NCBI GenBank assembly: GCA_024349245.1
Contig: JALDNG010000746.1
Span: forward strand, 59,466-123,465
Reading direction: 5' to 3'
DNA: 64,000 nt
Origin: Neodontobutis hainanensis
Lineage: Eukaryota > Chordata > Actinopteri > Gobiiformes > Odontobutidae
This document shows, piece by piece, positions 40,500 through 52,152 of the stretch. A program made the position numbers and the translations under genes. Below the pieces are notes generated by a model that was given only the letters and a program-made list of their open reading frames with translations, was not told where the DNA came from and did no database searches. Within the stretch, counting starts at the first letter, position 1. Each line of letters begins with the position of its first letter.

Positions 40500-43400
40500 C
40501 TAAATTTTAACTGTCATTCAGTGAATAAAAATTAATTTTAAATTTATTTAATTTAAATCGAGTTTTTTAAAACCAACAAAAAACGAAATTTAACATTTCT
40601 TTTCTCGTTTAATTAGGATCTCTATACGATTGATCTATTTATTAAGTTTAACATATTTTAAAGCTCAAAGTTTTAAAAGTTTTAATTGTGTCTAATTTAG
40701 TTTTATTTAATTTAGATAATTTAGAATGTTTAAAATTCATGATATCAAACTTAGTTAAGAAATAATAACATCGTTAATTTATTAAATTCTCAAAAATAGC
40801 TAAACTTATTGATGGTTCTTAAGTTAGATAAATGATTAAGCTTAGGATACTTTTAAATAATGAGTTCGGGAATTGAAAATGATAAGGCAAAGATAAAACT
40901 ATAAATAAGGTGAAATCGATGCACCGAGATATAAAACGTGAGATAGATTCAACCGTAGTTCAGAAATCAATTTATATAAATAAAAAAATATATTTGATCA
41001 ATTTATGGATCATTCTAGATTTTTTTTTAAATCTAAAAATCAGATTGAATATTTAATCATCAAAAAAATTCTTCTTCATTTCTTAGCACATTATAAATCT
41101 GTTTACGCAACCTTTAAATGATATATTAATTTATTTAAAAACTATTTTTGTTTATAATGTAATTTATGATCAAATAATTTTTAAACATGAACCAAATTAA
41201 TAATTCAGAAGTTATTATAAGAGAAATGTAAAATGGATAATGTAACCAAACTGAAAAGTAATAAAAAATTAAGTTATTTAATATCATTTATTGTGCAAAT
41301 TTTTCATAGATATACAAAATAAAAACATTTACATATTAAAACATTCATGAGAAAAGAAATGAGTTGTAAAAGTAAATTAACAATAAACTGTTTTATCACT
41401 TAATATGAATAAAAATATAAGAATAACAAAAATTTATTTTATCGATGTCACATATCACCTGGAAAAATTAAAGAACTGAGAAATGAATTTATAAAATTCA
41501 ACAAATTTTACCCAAGGGAGATTTGTCAAATTATGCAAAATAAAACCAAATTAATTTGGATATAATATTGTATTTTAAAGCATGTTTATTACTGAGGAGA
41601 CGAAAAAATTTTTATCTACGAAATGATTTTTCCTTTGTACTAACGAGCGTATATTCGTTTATTTATATCTCATATCAAAATGTGAAAAGTAGCATGCAAA
41701 AAAGGAAAAATTTTCAGGTAACGTAATTGAAATAATTTTATTATACTTTAAACAATTTTGAAAATTGGAAATTTTTAATATAAAATTATCAGGAAACGAG
41801 GTAAAATGGAATTATCGAAATCCTAAAATACTATGAGGGGTTTAATTATATTAAATCTTATTCATAAATTTTAAAAATTTGGATCATTTAAAAGTCAGAA
41901 ACCATAAAATAAAAATATACACGATCTTAAGTTCAAAAAATTGATTTTTATGTTAAATATATTGAGTTATAAAACATAAAACAAAAGTTGAAATCGTTAA
42001 ATATTATTTAAAAGAGAAATTTTTGAACAAGAGAAGTTTTTATTAATAGAATTTTAATTTTCATAATTTTATGATGATTTACAAGAATAAAAATCGAACA
42101 CTGTCTTACCTACTGATCGCAAAATTAAGTTTAGCTGAGAAGTGTAATCAGGAGATTGATTTGAATTTAACGTCTTTTCAGATTTTATTTTTGGAAAATG
42201 ATTGCTATTTGTGATAAGAAATCTAGCATCGTATATCGAATTAACCCATGAAAGTTGTTCTAAGAGTGAAATTCTGTATCATTGAGTCTTCTATATTCTA
42301 AAAATTATTTTTTTTAAACCTCCATTCGAAAAAGCAACACATAAACAAAAATCAGAGAGAAGTTTTTTTTGGCTTGTTTTTTGAATGTAAGAATTTAAAA
42401 CATCGATAGTTGATTCTGAATTTGTAACTTGCATTGATTCATAGGTGACACTCTTGTCGCCACAAAAATAATATAATCTTATTAAACCGTAAAATTTATT
42501 ATCCTTAAATTAGAAAAATTAATACATTCTCTGAGTGAATTTTGAATGTGTCAATATGTTCAGAATTCCAAAACTCAACTTTATGCTTAATATTCATGAG
42601 CTTATATTCGTATTTTGTAAATTTTCTCGGATATTAAAAACAAAGATTCTCTCCAATTAATCTTGAAATGAATCACGACGCTTTATCAACGATCTAACAA
42701 TAGAACGCATGAAGAAAATAATCAAAGTTAGACGGTTTGTTTGTTTAATTTAAATAAACTAACGGCTTCAATTTTTATGGAAAACTATAAAAAAAAATCG
42801 AAGCAGGATAATTACAATAATGATAAATAGAGATAAAATTATGAAACCGAAAATGGGAATGCTTTTTTTATTTAGATAATATATTTAGGATTTCATTAAA
42901 TCTTTTATTTCAAGTGGTTTATTAACTGGCATTCTGGTCAAATAATATCTCCAATCTTAGGATATTTTTAACATCCATATGATTGTTTCATAAACAATAG
43001 AAGTACAACGCGTGCGTGTATTTTTATAATTTGGTTTTTGAGGTGTTTTATTTTTTGTTACCTTAATATCTTCAATTTATACAAAGATATGTCAATAACT
43101 TAAATGTTTGTATCTTTTTTGTTTTCAAAAATAAAAATTCGATATTTTCTGATGAGTACCATTCTGTTCAAAAACATTTTACAAAATTACCCTGCTATTA
43201 TTTATGATAAATTAAATAAATCTTTGGCATAAAATTAAAAAAAGATAAATTTAAGGTTATTGTAGATTAGCAGTTGAGCTATTTCTGAAATAATGGCTAT
43301 TTTAAACCAATTAAATCAGCAACCTTGTGAAAAATATTCAAAAGTCTTCATATGAATCAACACATTTATTTTTGATCTGAGGGAAAAAATTATAAAAATT

Positions 43401-45014
43401 GATGTTTTCAATCTCATAAAAAGTAAAGTATATGAAAATTGATTTGTTGAAAATCAAAATTCAGAAACTTATTCCGTTTGGTTAACTATTCTTCGGATAT
43501 TTGGACATCAATATTAGCATTGTTACGTGTTCAGATGAGTCTAGAAGCGCCTCAGAGTCAGAAATTCATTGAGGCGGTGAAAATACACGAAAAGCATGTG
43601 GATTTGTTCTAAAAATCTATGAAAGAATAGAATTCAGCGAATTACTTAACAAACTCAAAAAGTAAAATATTAATGATTTTTAAACAGAAAATGGGCTGAT
43701 TGGGATATAAGCGTGAAAAGCTAACACTATTATTGACCAGACTTGTCTAACTTATGGATCAAACATTAAAAAATTTGCAAAAATCAATGGAGACAAGATA
43801 AATAAGAGCTTAGCTGGGTGCTAACTACTTTTGTAAAATTTACACATGAGCTCGACTCATCTAAATTGACCAAAAAATCTTGTATGGGACGAATTTTCCA
43901 ATTTTTCGATCAAGTTATCTTGTTTCAATGAATATAAACCCCATTATATGAAAAATCTTTTCATCATTATAACTTAATATGTTTGTTTTATGAGACTTAT
44001 GATGACATCGTGCTTGATCTATTCTCCTTGCAACAGAAACAGCCTTGAGCACTATCAGATTTGCGAACAATTGAATTTTTAGACGCCGTGATTTAAAACA
44101 GTTAACTTGATGACTGGTAGAGCCATATTATTAGATCCATTTATTGTACAATCAATGAATTATTTAAAGCGCAAATAATAAAAAAAATTGTCATAATTCT
44201 TAAATTAGATTTCGAAATATGAACAAGATATTTTTTCCAGAGGTATATGTTTATGTACTAATGGATCTGGTTTATTTTTCATATGTATGGTTCCCATCAA
44301 TATTTCAAACAAGTCGATATTTTCATATGATTTTCATCAACTTCAATTATTTTCAATTTATCTTTTTACGAAACTCAACGTGCCAAAAATTCGCCGATTT
44401 AAAATACTTATGATAGAACGGCGTTTTAAAAGAGAACAACTTTAGCCTTCAAAGATTTTAAAATTTAAGACTTATTTGTCTTTGGAAATGAGAATTTCAT
44501 AACAAAAAATTTTTAAACTGATTCTCGAGAAGTATCGATTTAACATAATATTTCTATCAAACATTTTTTCAAAAGCCTATCTTCACCACATTTATAGCTG
44601 TAGATTTTTTTAATTTTAATAGTCTCGTAAGATGAATTCAATCAAACAGCAACAGATACAATTTTACCATGAAGATGGCATTGAGTTTTGTCTATAATGT
44701 AGTCTGACTGAAACAATTTTTCTTTGTTTTGTAAATTGAGTTAGGGGTTTAAAATAACTCATGAAGGAACGCGATAGAACAAATTTTCAACTATATGAGA
44801 AAATATGTTTCGTGGAAACGCCCTTACCCACACGTAAAAATTTATTTTTCAAAATTTTTGAAATTATTCATTTCATTTTAGTTTGTTCTTTTTGGTAAAT
44901 CAATCTTGTATTTTATATCTCAAACGACAATTAATAATTTAATATTATGAATAATGTTTTTTAACACTAATGCCTGAATTCTTCAAATACGTTCGCATCA
45001 AGCTACTAGTTAGT

Positions 45015-45026
45015 CGCGCGTGCGCA
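45015..45026 (-). promoter_or_regulatory. NRF-1-like palindromic motif
   Basis: Read on the minus strand the site is TGCGCACGCGCG, which matches the NRF-1 consensus YGCGCAYGCGCR at all 12 positions. The surrounding DNA is strongly AT-rich, so this CpG-containing match is unlikely by composition alone. It may mark a promoter, possibly for the missing 5' end of the afadin-like gene, but no transcription start is visible. Confidence 0.4.
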
Positions 45027-45823
45027 GGTGTTATTTCAACATGAAAAAGCTAGAACATATTTCCCTTTTTATCTTCATTTTGATAGCAGACACCTCTTTG
45101 TGCTCTATATGGTGAAAGTATTATGAATTTTTTTTCTTTTTCAGATTATTATCGGTGCATAAAATTATAAACTATTGCTTTAACTCATTTAGATTGTTTA
45201 AGTTAAATATTAAATTCACTATTCATTGATCTATTAATGTTACTTATTTGTAAAAATCACAAAAACGCTTTTTTTGAAATTCGTAGAATGATATTAATTT
45301 TTAGATGTTTATAGAATTTATGAGTTAATGATTTCATTAAAAATTTTGTCTGTTTTATTCACAAAATATATAATCAATCTTTCGATTCCTACGTGAAATT
45401 CTAACTTCAGATTAAATTTTAGTATAATGGTGTGTTTGCACTATACGGATTTAAAATCCAAAATAAACATAAGGGCGATTTTTCTAAGAGTTGTGAACCG
45501 TTTTTCAAAATAAAAAAACTTTGATTAAGTATAAAACAGCATGGAAATATTTACGAAATTCAGAGAAATGAGACAGCAGTTACGCCGTTACTCATATTCG
45601 ATTTTTAACGTTGAAAAATGATTTTATGACTTATGCCTGTGAATATAGAATGAAATAAATTTTAATTTTCGAATGACAACTTCTTATGGTACTTTTTTAT
45701 TTTTATTGTTTGTAAATTTGAGTTATAATAACCTCACTTGTGTTTCAGATAGAATACATCCAATATTAACAATTTCACATCGTCTTTTCCGATTGCATAT
45801 TCCTTAATTATTTTGGATTTTCA

Positions 45824-45876
45824 ATATCGCGAGTTGTTATTGCGCGAAACTTAACATGTAGCGAAGTGGCGCCGTT
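45824..45876. promoter_or_regulatory. Short CpG-containing island with an E2F-like site
   Basis: Within about 50 nt lie ATCGCGAG, TTGCGCGAAA (the reverse complement TTTCGCGC fits the E2F consensus TTTSGCGC) and GTGGCGCCG. Such clusters are rare in this window. No adjacent coding start was identified, so a promoter role is inference. Confidence 0.25.
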
Positions 45877-46330
45877 TAAATTAAATCGTCAAAATATGTT
45901 TCCTTGTGGACACTAAAATGAGAATTTTATTCTGAAAAGGTGTCTGAAAGCATTATAAATATTCACAAGGAAGTAGATTTACTTTTTATGACACTTTAAA
46001 TTTATTTATTAAGACTCTGAAAAATACATAAAATTTATTCATTTTCCCATATACCTTTTTTATTTAAATGTTTTATAGCGGAATATTTTATGAAAGTAAA
46101 AAGGATCATTTTTATCAGAAATAGAACGGCTAAATTCTTGAATGTATGAATCGATAGTTATAATGTGTGAAAAATATAATTTCACCACAGGACTTATCAA
46201 TAAAAAATTTTTCAAACCGCATTCTAGTTAATCAAACTGATGGATATGTAATGTTCTAAAAATGCAAAACCTTTGGAAATAATTTTAAATAAGATTTAAA
46301 TTTATCATAATAAGAGCCTTTCGAAGTTTC

Positions 46331-46609
46331 TTATGTTGAAACATGGAGTTGAGTCGTTGTATATGGCTGTTTTCGGGATGGGTAATTTGCGGCAGTATAT
46401 TTTCATGATCTTTGAATGTGATAAATCACTTTTCGAATTTATTGTTCGAGGAATATTTCTCAATTATTTCAAGAGCTAAAATATATATTGATAGAAAATT
46501 AAAAACTTTACAAACTATTTCCATAAAAATTGAAAAACTAGCCATTATAAATTTTGTAAAATTGGTTTTATTCCTTTGTATGGTTAAAATTTTCGGTGGT
46601 CTAATCTGA
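46331..46609 (+). mobile_element. Merlin-type (IS1016/ISXO2-like) transposase remnant
   Basis: The frame from ATG 46331 reads MLKHGVESLYMAVFGMGNLR then QYIFMIFECDKSLFEFIVRG, matching the region of ISXO2-like DDE transposases normally seen as W-V-F-G-G-x-x-R..F-x-x-x-V-x-x-R-x-x-x-x-L-x-x-I. About 40 codons on, in another frame, KIYIDRKLKTLQ fits the segment with the second catalytic Asp (T-x-I-x-x-D), followed by INFV where N-H-S-x-N-F-V is usual. Frames are broken and the N-terminal zinc-ribbon part is not visible, so this is a decayed copy. Terminal inverted repeats were not found. Confidence 0.45.
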
Positions 46610-46619
46610 AGGTTCGCTT

Positions 46620-47360
46620 GATCAGAAAAACTTTAAATTATCAAAATGGCTGTATCTCAATAATTCTACCTATAAATAAACGTTTTCTGAACAAGGATAA
46701 AAAAGGACCCTGTCTAGCATTATTCAAAACATTTTTAACACAATCATCACAACTAAAAACATTTTGAAATTGCAAGCCAATGAGCTGAGAAAGGATTTCA
46801 ATTTTTAGAGATATATTTTTCATAATTAAAAATAATCGTAAATTTGCTAAGCATCAAACTGTAAGCTTCATCAAAAATATTAAAAGCAATAAATTTATCA
46901 TAAACATAATTCCTTCAAGCTTTTTCGTTTGAGGATACAGCTATGTTCTTGTTTTTATTTTACAATGTTTACTTTATTTTGAAGAAAATTTAATTTCTTT
47001 TAATCACGATCTAAAATCGCATACCACTTATTTCGAATCTAAAGATCCGTGAAATTTTGAAAATATCATAATATTTAATTATGCCTAAATGGAAAACATG
47101 ATACTCATCTTTTCAAGTATTAAAACTGTTTTCCTCAAATACCCACACTAAAACCAGAATGTTAGTTAATTTCGTTCACATATTTATCTTGACAAAATTT
47201 TTGAGTCTTTCCTAAGTAGAGTGATAATTTTTATTTGAAAAATTTTCAATAAATTTAACAGTAATGTTCAACAATTTGAAAACTTAATTCTAAAAAAATC
47301 TAAATTTAGTTGATAGACTAATTCAGTTTCTTGCGATCGTTGAGGGTTTTTCCATCTGTA
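46620..47360. other. Intergenic, nothing firm
   Basis: A minus-strand frame of 60 codons at 46641-46823 (ATG start, with SCDDCVKN) was read but has no supporting splice site or similarity. The rest is AT-rich spacer downstream of the PDI-like gene. Confidence 0.4.
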
Positions 47361-47362
47361 TT

Positions 47363-50080
47363 CTAGCATATAATAGAATTACCATTTATTTTGGCATCTG
47401 GGTTTTTGTTGTGTAGGATTTCATCGCGTTTGAATGTATTCATGACATATTTGTATGGGTGATCAGTATCTTCATAGTTTGTTAATGCGTTCGTTGATGG
47501 GATATACGGATATGAGTTTATCACAGAAGGATTGTGGTAGATAGTTCGAGGTTGTTCGTACATTCGAGAATACAGATTTCGGAAAACATTTTGAGGATAT
47601 ATTGTTTGTTTGATGAGCGAACGATGAGCCAGATCTATGCTAGGATTCCAAAGGACATTCTCAACTTTCTCTAATGAATTTTTTTTGAATGCGTTAAATT
47701 CTAATTTTTTTGGAAATGATTCATCAAATAATTTTAAAAACGGCATCGGACTAAGAGAAGGGGTCGGATTGTTGAAGATAGGCTGTTGGTTAAAGGTTGG
47801 CAAAGGTGAGTTGAATGGTGAAGGAAAAGAAGGATAATATTTTGGCTGGAAGTACATTGCACTTTTGAAGGGATCCTTGATTTAGTATTATTCTTTACAG
47901 ATACAATTCTATTGTTCCAATAAGAGTTCCATGGATTATAACTTTGGGGGTAGAATGGGGGAGGTGAATAGTTGGGTCGATAGAACACATTATTTGGAGG
48001 ATTCGAAAAAAAGAAAGGATTTTTTGGTTCATACGTTTTGGCAGTCCCAAAAGATTCGAATAGGTCATATGGCTTATTTTCAAAGATGTTCCAAGAGGAT
48101 GGTTTTGGTAAGTTGAATATATTTTCAAAATTCTAAATATTTTAATCCATTGGATGCTTATATTTGAAAAAATCAATTTTCGTTATACTTATAAGACTTA
48201 TAAAAATCCGTGGAAATTGGCGCGATGATATTTTTTGTTTTTATCATTTGAATGATGAGTTTTAAAGTTGAATATAGATTAAAATCTAAAAAAAATTAAG
48301 TTTCAAGAAACATTATAAGTAAGAAACTATGAATTAACTAATTATTTTAATTACAGATCTATAATTATGTCTGCTGTTTAACATTTAGCTAATTTGAACA
48401 GCTAACGTAAAAGAAATATCAAAATCGATTTTTTAAAATACAGAAAATGCCACGGTTTTATTATTTTATTTATTCATTTTTAAATTATTATATGTTAAGT
48501 TAAAATTGGTATAATTTAATAATATTGTTTATTTTTTCGCATTGACCAGTTTTATATATCTTTAAAATATTTTTCAAAAAATAAAATTAAATACTACATT
48601 ATTCTTATCATGGACCGAAAACAAAGATTATTTTTGATAATTTTTGTGTGTATTGAATCATATAACCTTAAACTTTATTTTAAATATCTTAGATTCAGAT
48701 TAAATTTTACATTAATCTTTTATATAGCTGACTTAAAACGATCATATTATTGAATAATCTATGCGATATTCAAGGTGGATAATTTGAACAGTCTTCACTT
48801 AAGCATGTTAAAATACTTTTAAAAATTGGCATATCAAAGTTTTTGACAAATAAATTTTATGCCCTTTTTAAAAAATATGAATCTTAAAATTTTTTAAGCT
48901 TTCAATCATCCACTCAAAAAATAATTTCCATTTTTTATAGGTAACATTCATTTAAAAAATAAATATCAACGGCATCTTAATAATTTTTTACAATAATTAA
49001 TGATAACAATCACGAATGAAATATCACATCAAAAAGCTTATAATCCAGCTTATTTTTTTCTTTAAAAAGAGATCATACATATTCAAAATTCTGAATGATT
49101 ATTATTTATCAACTAAAACTTCGAAATAAAAACTGTCTCATTTTTAATTTGACTATGCGTAAATTCTTATAGATTCAATCATAAATTTAAAAAATAGTTA
49201 AAATAAATGGGAAAAGATGGCGCGCATGCTCTACATAACCTAGCTATAGGATATTTGAGATTTATTAAACTCAAACATAACAAAAGATAAAAAGTTTATT
49301 TTATGTAGAGTAGAATTCATATTTGCGAATATTTATTCCTTTTATAATTTAAAAATAACCGAAATTTTTATTGAAAACAAATGAACCATATTTAGAGTTT
49401 CGTTATGTTTTGATGTATTTAAATGAAAAGAACCGATTATAAAATACTATGTCCGGTGGCTTCGGGTTGTAATCAGAAACTGGTGTGTTAAATAAAAATT
49501 TGTTCAAAGGGAATTGATTTGAAATCATGCCATTAATTAAGGGTGTTTCTAAATAAGCATTCGAGATACGTGAAAGCTGGGGTTGAAATAGTTGGAAAGG
49601 ATTAGGGGATTTCGGCGCGTATATTTTATTCTTAGATTCGACGTATTGCACGATGCTATCTGGTTTTTACTATAACACTGAAGAACCGGTTATTCTTTCC
49701 CCCTCGTATGTATCGGCTTCTGTCCCGTAGTGGAAGACTTTTATCATTGGGAAGCCAGGGATCTTCAATGACTCACAGAACGTTCGAGACTTGTCGCAAT
49801 CAAACTGAAGATAATTTAATTTTAAATACTCTGTATAATCCGAATATTCCTTCCTTGTTAAGTATCGATTCTGCCCTCTCGTATTCTGGCATAAGTTGAT
49901 GACAGTGGTGACACCTTAATAGAGTTTTTGTCGAAACCAAGGAGCGTAGAACGTAACAATGGCCAAAGGTTGAGCATTCAGCGTTGAATAAAAGTCGTCA
50001 AAATTAAGATCAATAACAGCGTTCACAAAATATATAGAAATTGAAACAAATATTATTTCGGATCGAAAGTTGATCTTCAT
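47363..50080 (-). CDS. Secreted PDI-family thioredoxin-domain protein with long Pro/Phe/Asn-rich tail; six exons
   Basis: The ATG at 50080 gives MKINFRSEIIFVSISIYFVN, a signal peptide. Residues about 22-130 form one thioredoxin fold: VIDLNFDDFYSTLNAQPLA, FYAPWCHHCHQLMPEYERA with active site CHHC (CGHC in most PDIs), then RFDCDKSRTFCESLKIPGFP with the cis-Pro loop, and YEGERITDSIVQYVESKN. The remaining 300 residues are low-complexity and rich in Pro, Phe, Asn and Tyr (FYRPNYSPPPFYPQSYNPW). No transmembrane segment and no KDEL-type end (the last residues are GNSIIC). Introns: 49915-49937 (23 nt, splits the active-site codons), 49805-49829 (25), 49660-49686 (27), 48133-49447 (about 1.3 kb, inferred from phase and composition) and 47876-47898 (23). 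The exons total 1305 nt, 434 residues. If the long intron is wrong, the 48.1 kb part is a second gene. Confidence 0.82.
47876..47898 (-). other. 23-nt intron in the proline-rich tail
   Basis: Starts GTAAAG, contains TACTAAAT (branch-site-like) and ends ATCAAG. Removal joins NNRIVS to DPFKSAMYFQPKYYPSF in frame, with the same composition on both sides. Unspliced, the frame changes to unrelated sequence and stops. Confidence 0.8.
48133..49447 (-). other. Inferred 1.3-kb intron
   Basis: The donor GTATTT follows PKPPDI at 49448 and the acceptor ATATTTAG precedes NFENIFNLPKP at 48132; both are phase 0. The interior is AT-rich with no open frame. It contains CGCGCATGCTC at 49221-49231, the same 11-mer found upstream of this gene on the other strand, so an internal promoter is an alternative reading. 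Confidence 0.5.
49915..49937 (-). other. 23-nt intron inside the CHHC active site
   Basis: Starts GTTTCG and ends ATTAAG. Unspliced, the frame reads APWFRQKLY then stop. Spliced, it reads FYAPWCHHCHQL, the exact thioredoxin active-site context, with the Trp codon rebuilt across the junction. This is the strongest single proof of very short introns in the window. Confidence 0.9.
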
Positions 50081-50248
50081 CAAAATGAATAAATAACAGG
50101 TGGTCCGCTATAAAATCATTCAATAAATTTAATTTACAATACAATCGGTTTTTAATTACGAAAATTTGAGTAGTCTTATTGATACTTTGACATTTTATCT
50201 TGTTCAAATTATCGGCTTCTTATGAAATAAATATGATAAACTTATTTG

Positions 50249-50259
50249 AGCATGCGCGA
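50249..50259 (-). promoter_or_regulatory. NRF-1-like half-palindrome upstream of the PDI-like gene
   Basis: On the minus strand CGCGCATGCTC lies about 170 nt upstream of the ATG at 50080. It keeps the CGCGCAYGC core of the NRF-1 motif. The identical 11-mer recurs on the plus strand at 49221-49231, inside the long intron. A regulatory role is inferred from motif and position. Confidence 0.35.
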
Positions 50260-50759
50260 ATTGATCTTATTTATCCGTGGTTCGTGGTCCCAAATGTTCC
50301 ACTTTTTAGTTTCAACGAATTTTAAATTCAGATTTTTTGGCAAGCTATTTTATTTATCATCCTATTCCCTGTTACTTTCTTGACCGTTGGTAACTAGCTT
50401 CCGTTATTTCGGTATTAGGTATAAAATTTCAAATTCATTCAAAAAATACTCTGTGAGAGGTTACCTTTAAAAATGATGTTTTATGATCTGAATACCACCT
50501 TAATTCAACTATAATTAAACGGCCTCTTTTCCAGTTTTAAATATTGAATCGTAAGTTTAACATAAGAAAAATAAATTTGGTTTAATTTTTTTTAAATTTG
50601 ATTTCAATTTATTTCTAATAGACGATTTGGTAAAAGTATAGTCACTCGTTAATTTTCGAAAATTAATGGGCGCTAAAAAAAAATATTCAACATTTTATGT
50701 TTATGAGGTGAAAGTTTTTTCATTTTTAAAATTTTAGTAATATTCATTCTTTTAATTTT

Positions 50760-51540
50760 TAAAATATTAAATCGTATTATATGAATACTTTTAACTGTAT
50801 TTCTCTTTATATTAATAAACCGTTGATAGACTCGTCTAAAATATTCAATATCTTGATTAGTTATCGAACAATTATGATGATCAAAGAAGTTTTTAGCTTT
50901 AAGGCTTTTTATCTTTATGAATTTCTGTTTTAATAAACTTTATTATCATCTGTCATTATAAATTATTCTTTTTTAATATACTTTAAATATGGAGACAGAA
51001 GTCTCCTTTCTCGGTCTTCGACCCAGATTAAAAAGGAATTAGAATGATCATATCGTTCTACGCCACAAAATACACCGCTACTACTTTACAATCTTTCTCA
51101 ATTGTTCTCTTTTATATTTAATAGAAATTCTTCTATCTCCGACAATATGCCTGGTCACCAATAATCTACCATTTAAAAGATATAATATCAATGCATGCTT
51201 GCCTTTCATAAAAATAACAGATATATACTCAAAAAGAAGTAAATAAGCCCGTAAACCTAGCCAACATTGTCTGTTATGGTATTATTTGAAATATACCTGT
51301 CGTATGAGTATATGTAAAGCTAATTATTGGAAGAAGATACCTTTTTCGATCCCATAATGTAGGACTGCGGCTGTGAATTTTCTTACGATACATGTATCAA
51401 TGCCAATGAAATTCACACCTGGTTGGTAAAAAACGCTTTTTATGGATACAATATCTCGTATTTATGTAGCATTTTTGTAAATATAGTAAATGTTTTAATT
51501 GAATTAGACTACAATATACAAAAAGGTTGGAATGTGATTT
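50760..51540 (-). mobile_element. Merlin-type (ISXO2-like) transposase pseudogene
   Basis: Reading down the minus strand with frame changes and in-frame stops, the pieces follow the order of ISXO2/IS1595-like transposases. There is an N-terminal part with KSHSNLFVYCSLIQLKHLL and cysteines of a degraded zinc ribbon (CYINTRYC). SEIEEF stands where V-E-I-D-E-S is usual, so the first catalytic Asp is Glu. GVFCGVERYDHSNSFLIWVE matches V-F-G-G-x-E-R..F-L-x-x-V-E-D-R. FIMTDDNKVY matches the second Asp region and NFFDHHNCSITNQDIEYFRR the terminal N-F-V-D..T-N-x-I-E-x-x-W block. At least three frames and several stops are needed, so it is dead. Terminal repeats were not found by eye. Confidence 0.6.
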
Positions 51541-52123
51541 CTCACTCTATAAATCGAAATTGTGAACTAGGAAATATTTTCAAATTATACAAACTATTTT
51601 TAAAAATACGCATGTGTGAAAGTTTAAGATAAATTTTAACTTTACCTACTATTTTGACAGAAATATGCTTACCAGGAGCTCGATTTAATTTTAGTTAAGA
51701 GGAAAAAACATTAGAAAGTTAAAGAATAACCTGTTAAACCCCTACTTAATATGAATATATGTGATATACCATATATATGTGCACCTTTCAACTAACTCCT
51801 ATTATAACAGGATTTTCGAAGAAATTTAAATTAAAGGTGTAGTCTCGAAATCTATGAATTGAAAAGTTTCTCAAATTTCTTGTAATCACAGGAATGATAT
51901 GCTTTTTCGCCATAAATAGTCTAAATTATCTTGTGTGAGCGCATGTAAAAATTTATTTATATAGAAAGCAAAATTTTCAATTTAATCTCATTTAGAAATG
52001 ATTATTTATTGAAATTTATTTATCAAAATCAAATTTTTACCAACGTTGGAATTTGAAAATATATAAAAGCTAAATATACTTATTTTGAGTTAAAATAAAA
52101 ATTAGTATGTATGAAGTGTAGAC

Positions 52124-52152
52124 AAGCGCGCATAAAAGCGTGCGCGCGTGCA
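52124..52152. promoter_or_regulatory. CpG-containing NRF-1-like cluster
   Basis: AAGCGCGCATAAAAGCGTG is followed directly by CGCGCGTGCAA within AT-rich DNA. The alternating GCGC/GTGC pattern resembles imperfect NRF-1 palindromes. It lies downstream of the minus-strand ML-like piece at 52.5 kb; which gene it serves is unclear. Confidence 0.25.

Larger units (their letters stand above)
40510..46325. other. No assignable gene; scattered coding-like fragments
   Basis: This interval should hold the 5' exons of the minus-strand afadin-like gene, but none was identified. Between 43.5 and 44.4 kb composition rises and both strands contain open pieces of 30-80 codons (plus-strand SSKLTKKSCMGRIFQFFDQV and EAPQSQKFIEAVKIHEKHVD; minus-strand LFANLIVLKAVSVARRIDQA). 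No splice model joins them; a dead transposon is possible. Around 45.0 and 45.8 kb there are short GC islands (see the regulatory entries). Confidence 0.4.

Noticed and set aside
40326..40535. Plus-strand frame with ATG start
   Set aside because: Antisense of the RA-domain exon of the afadin-like gene.
46641..46823. 60-codon minus-strand ATG frame with a CDDC motif
   Set aside because: No supporting splice site, promoter or similarity; left as unproven.
47637..48116. Plus-strand frames antisense to the PDI-like gene tail
   Set aside because: The minus strand reads as one spliced protein continuous with a thioredoxin domain; the plus frames are its shadows.
47895..48176. 93-codon minus-strand frame overlapping the PDI tail
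   Set aside because: It is the alternative frame of the exon at 47899-48132; the proline-rich frame joins both neighbours in phase.
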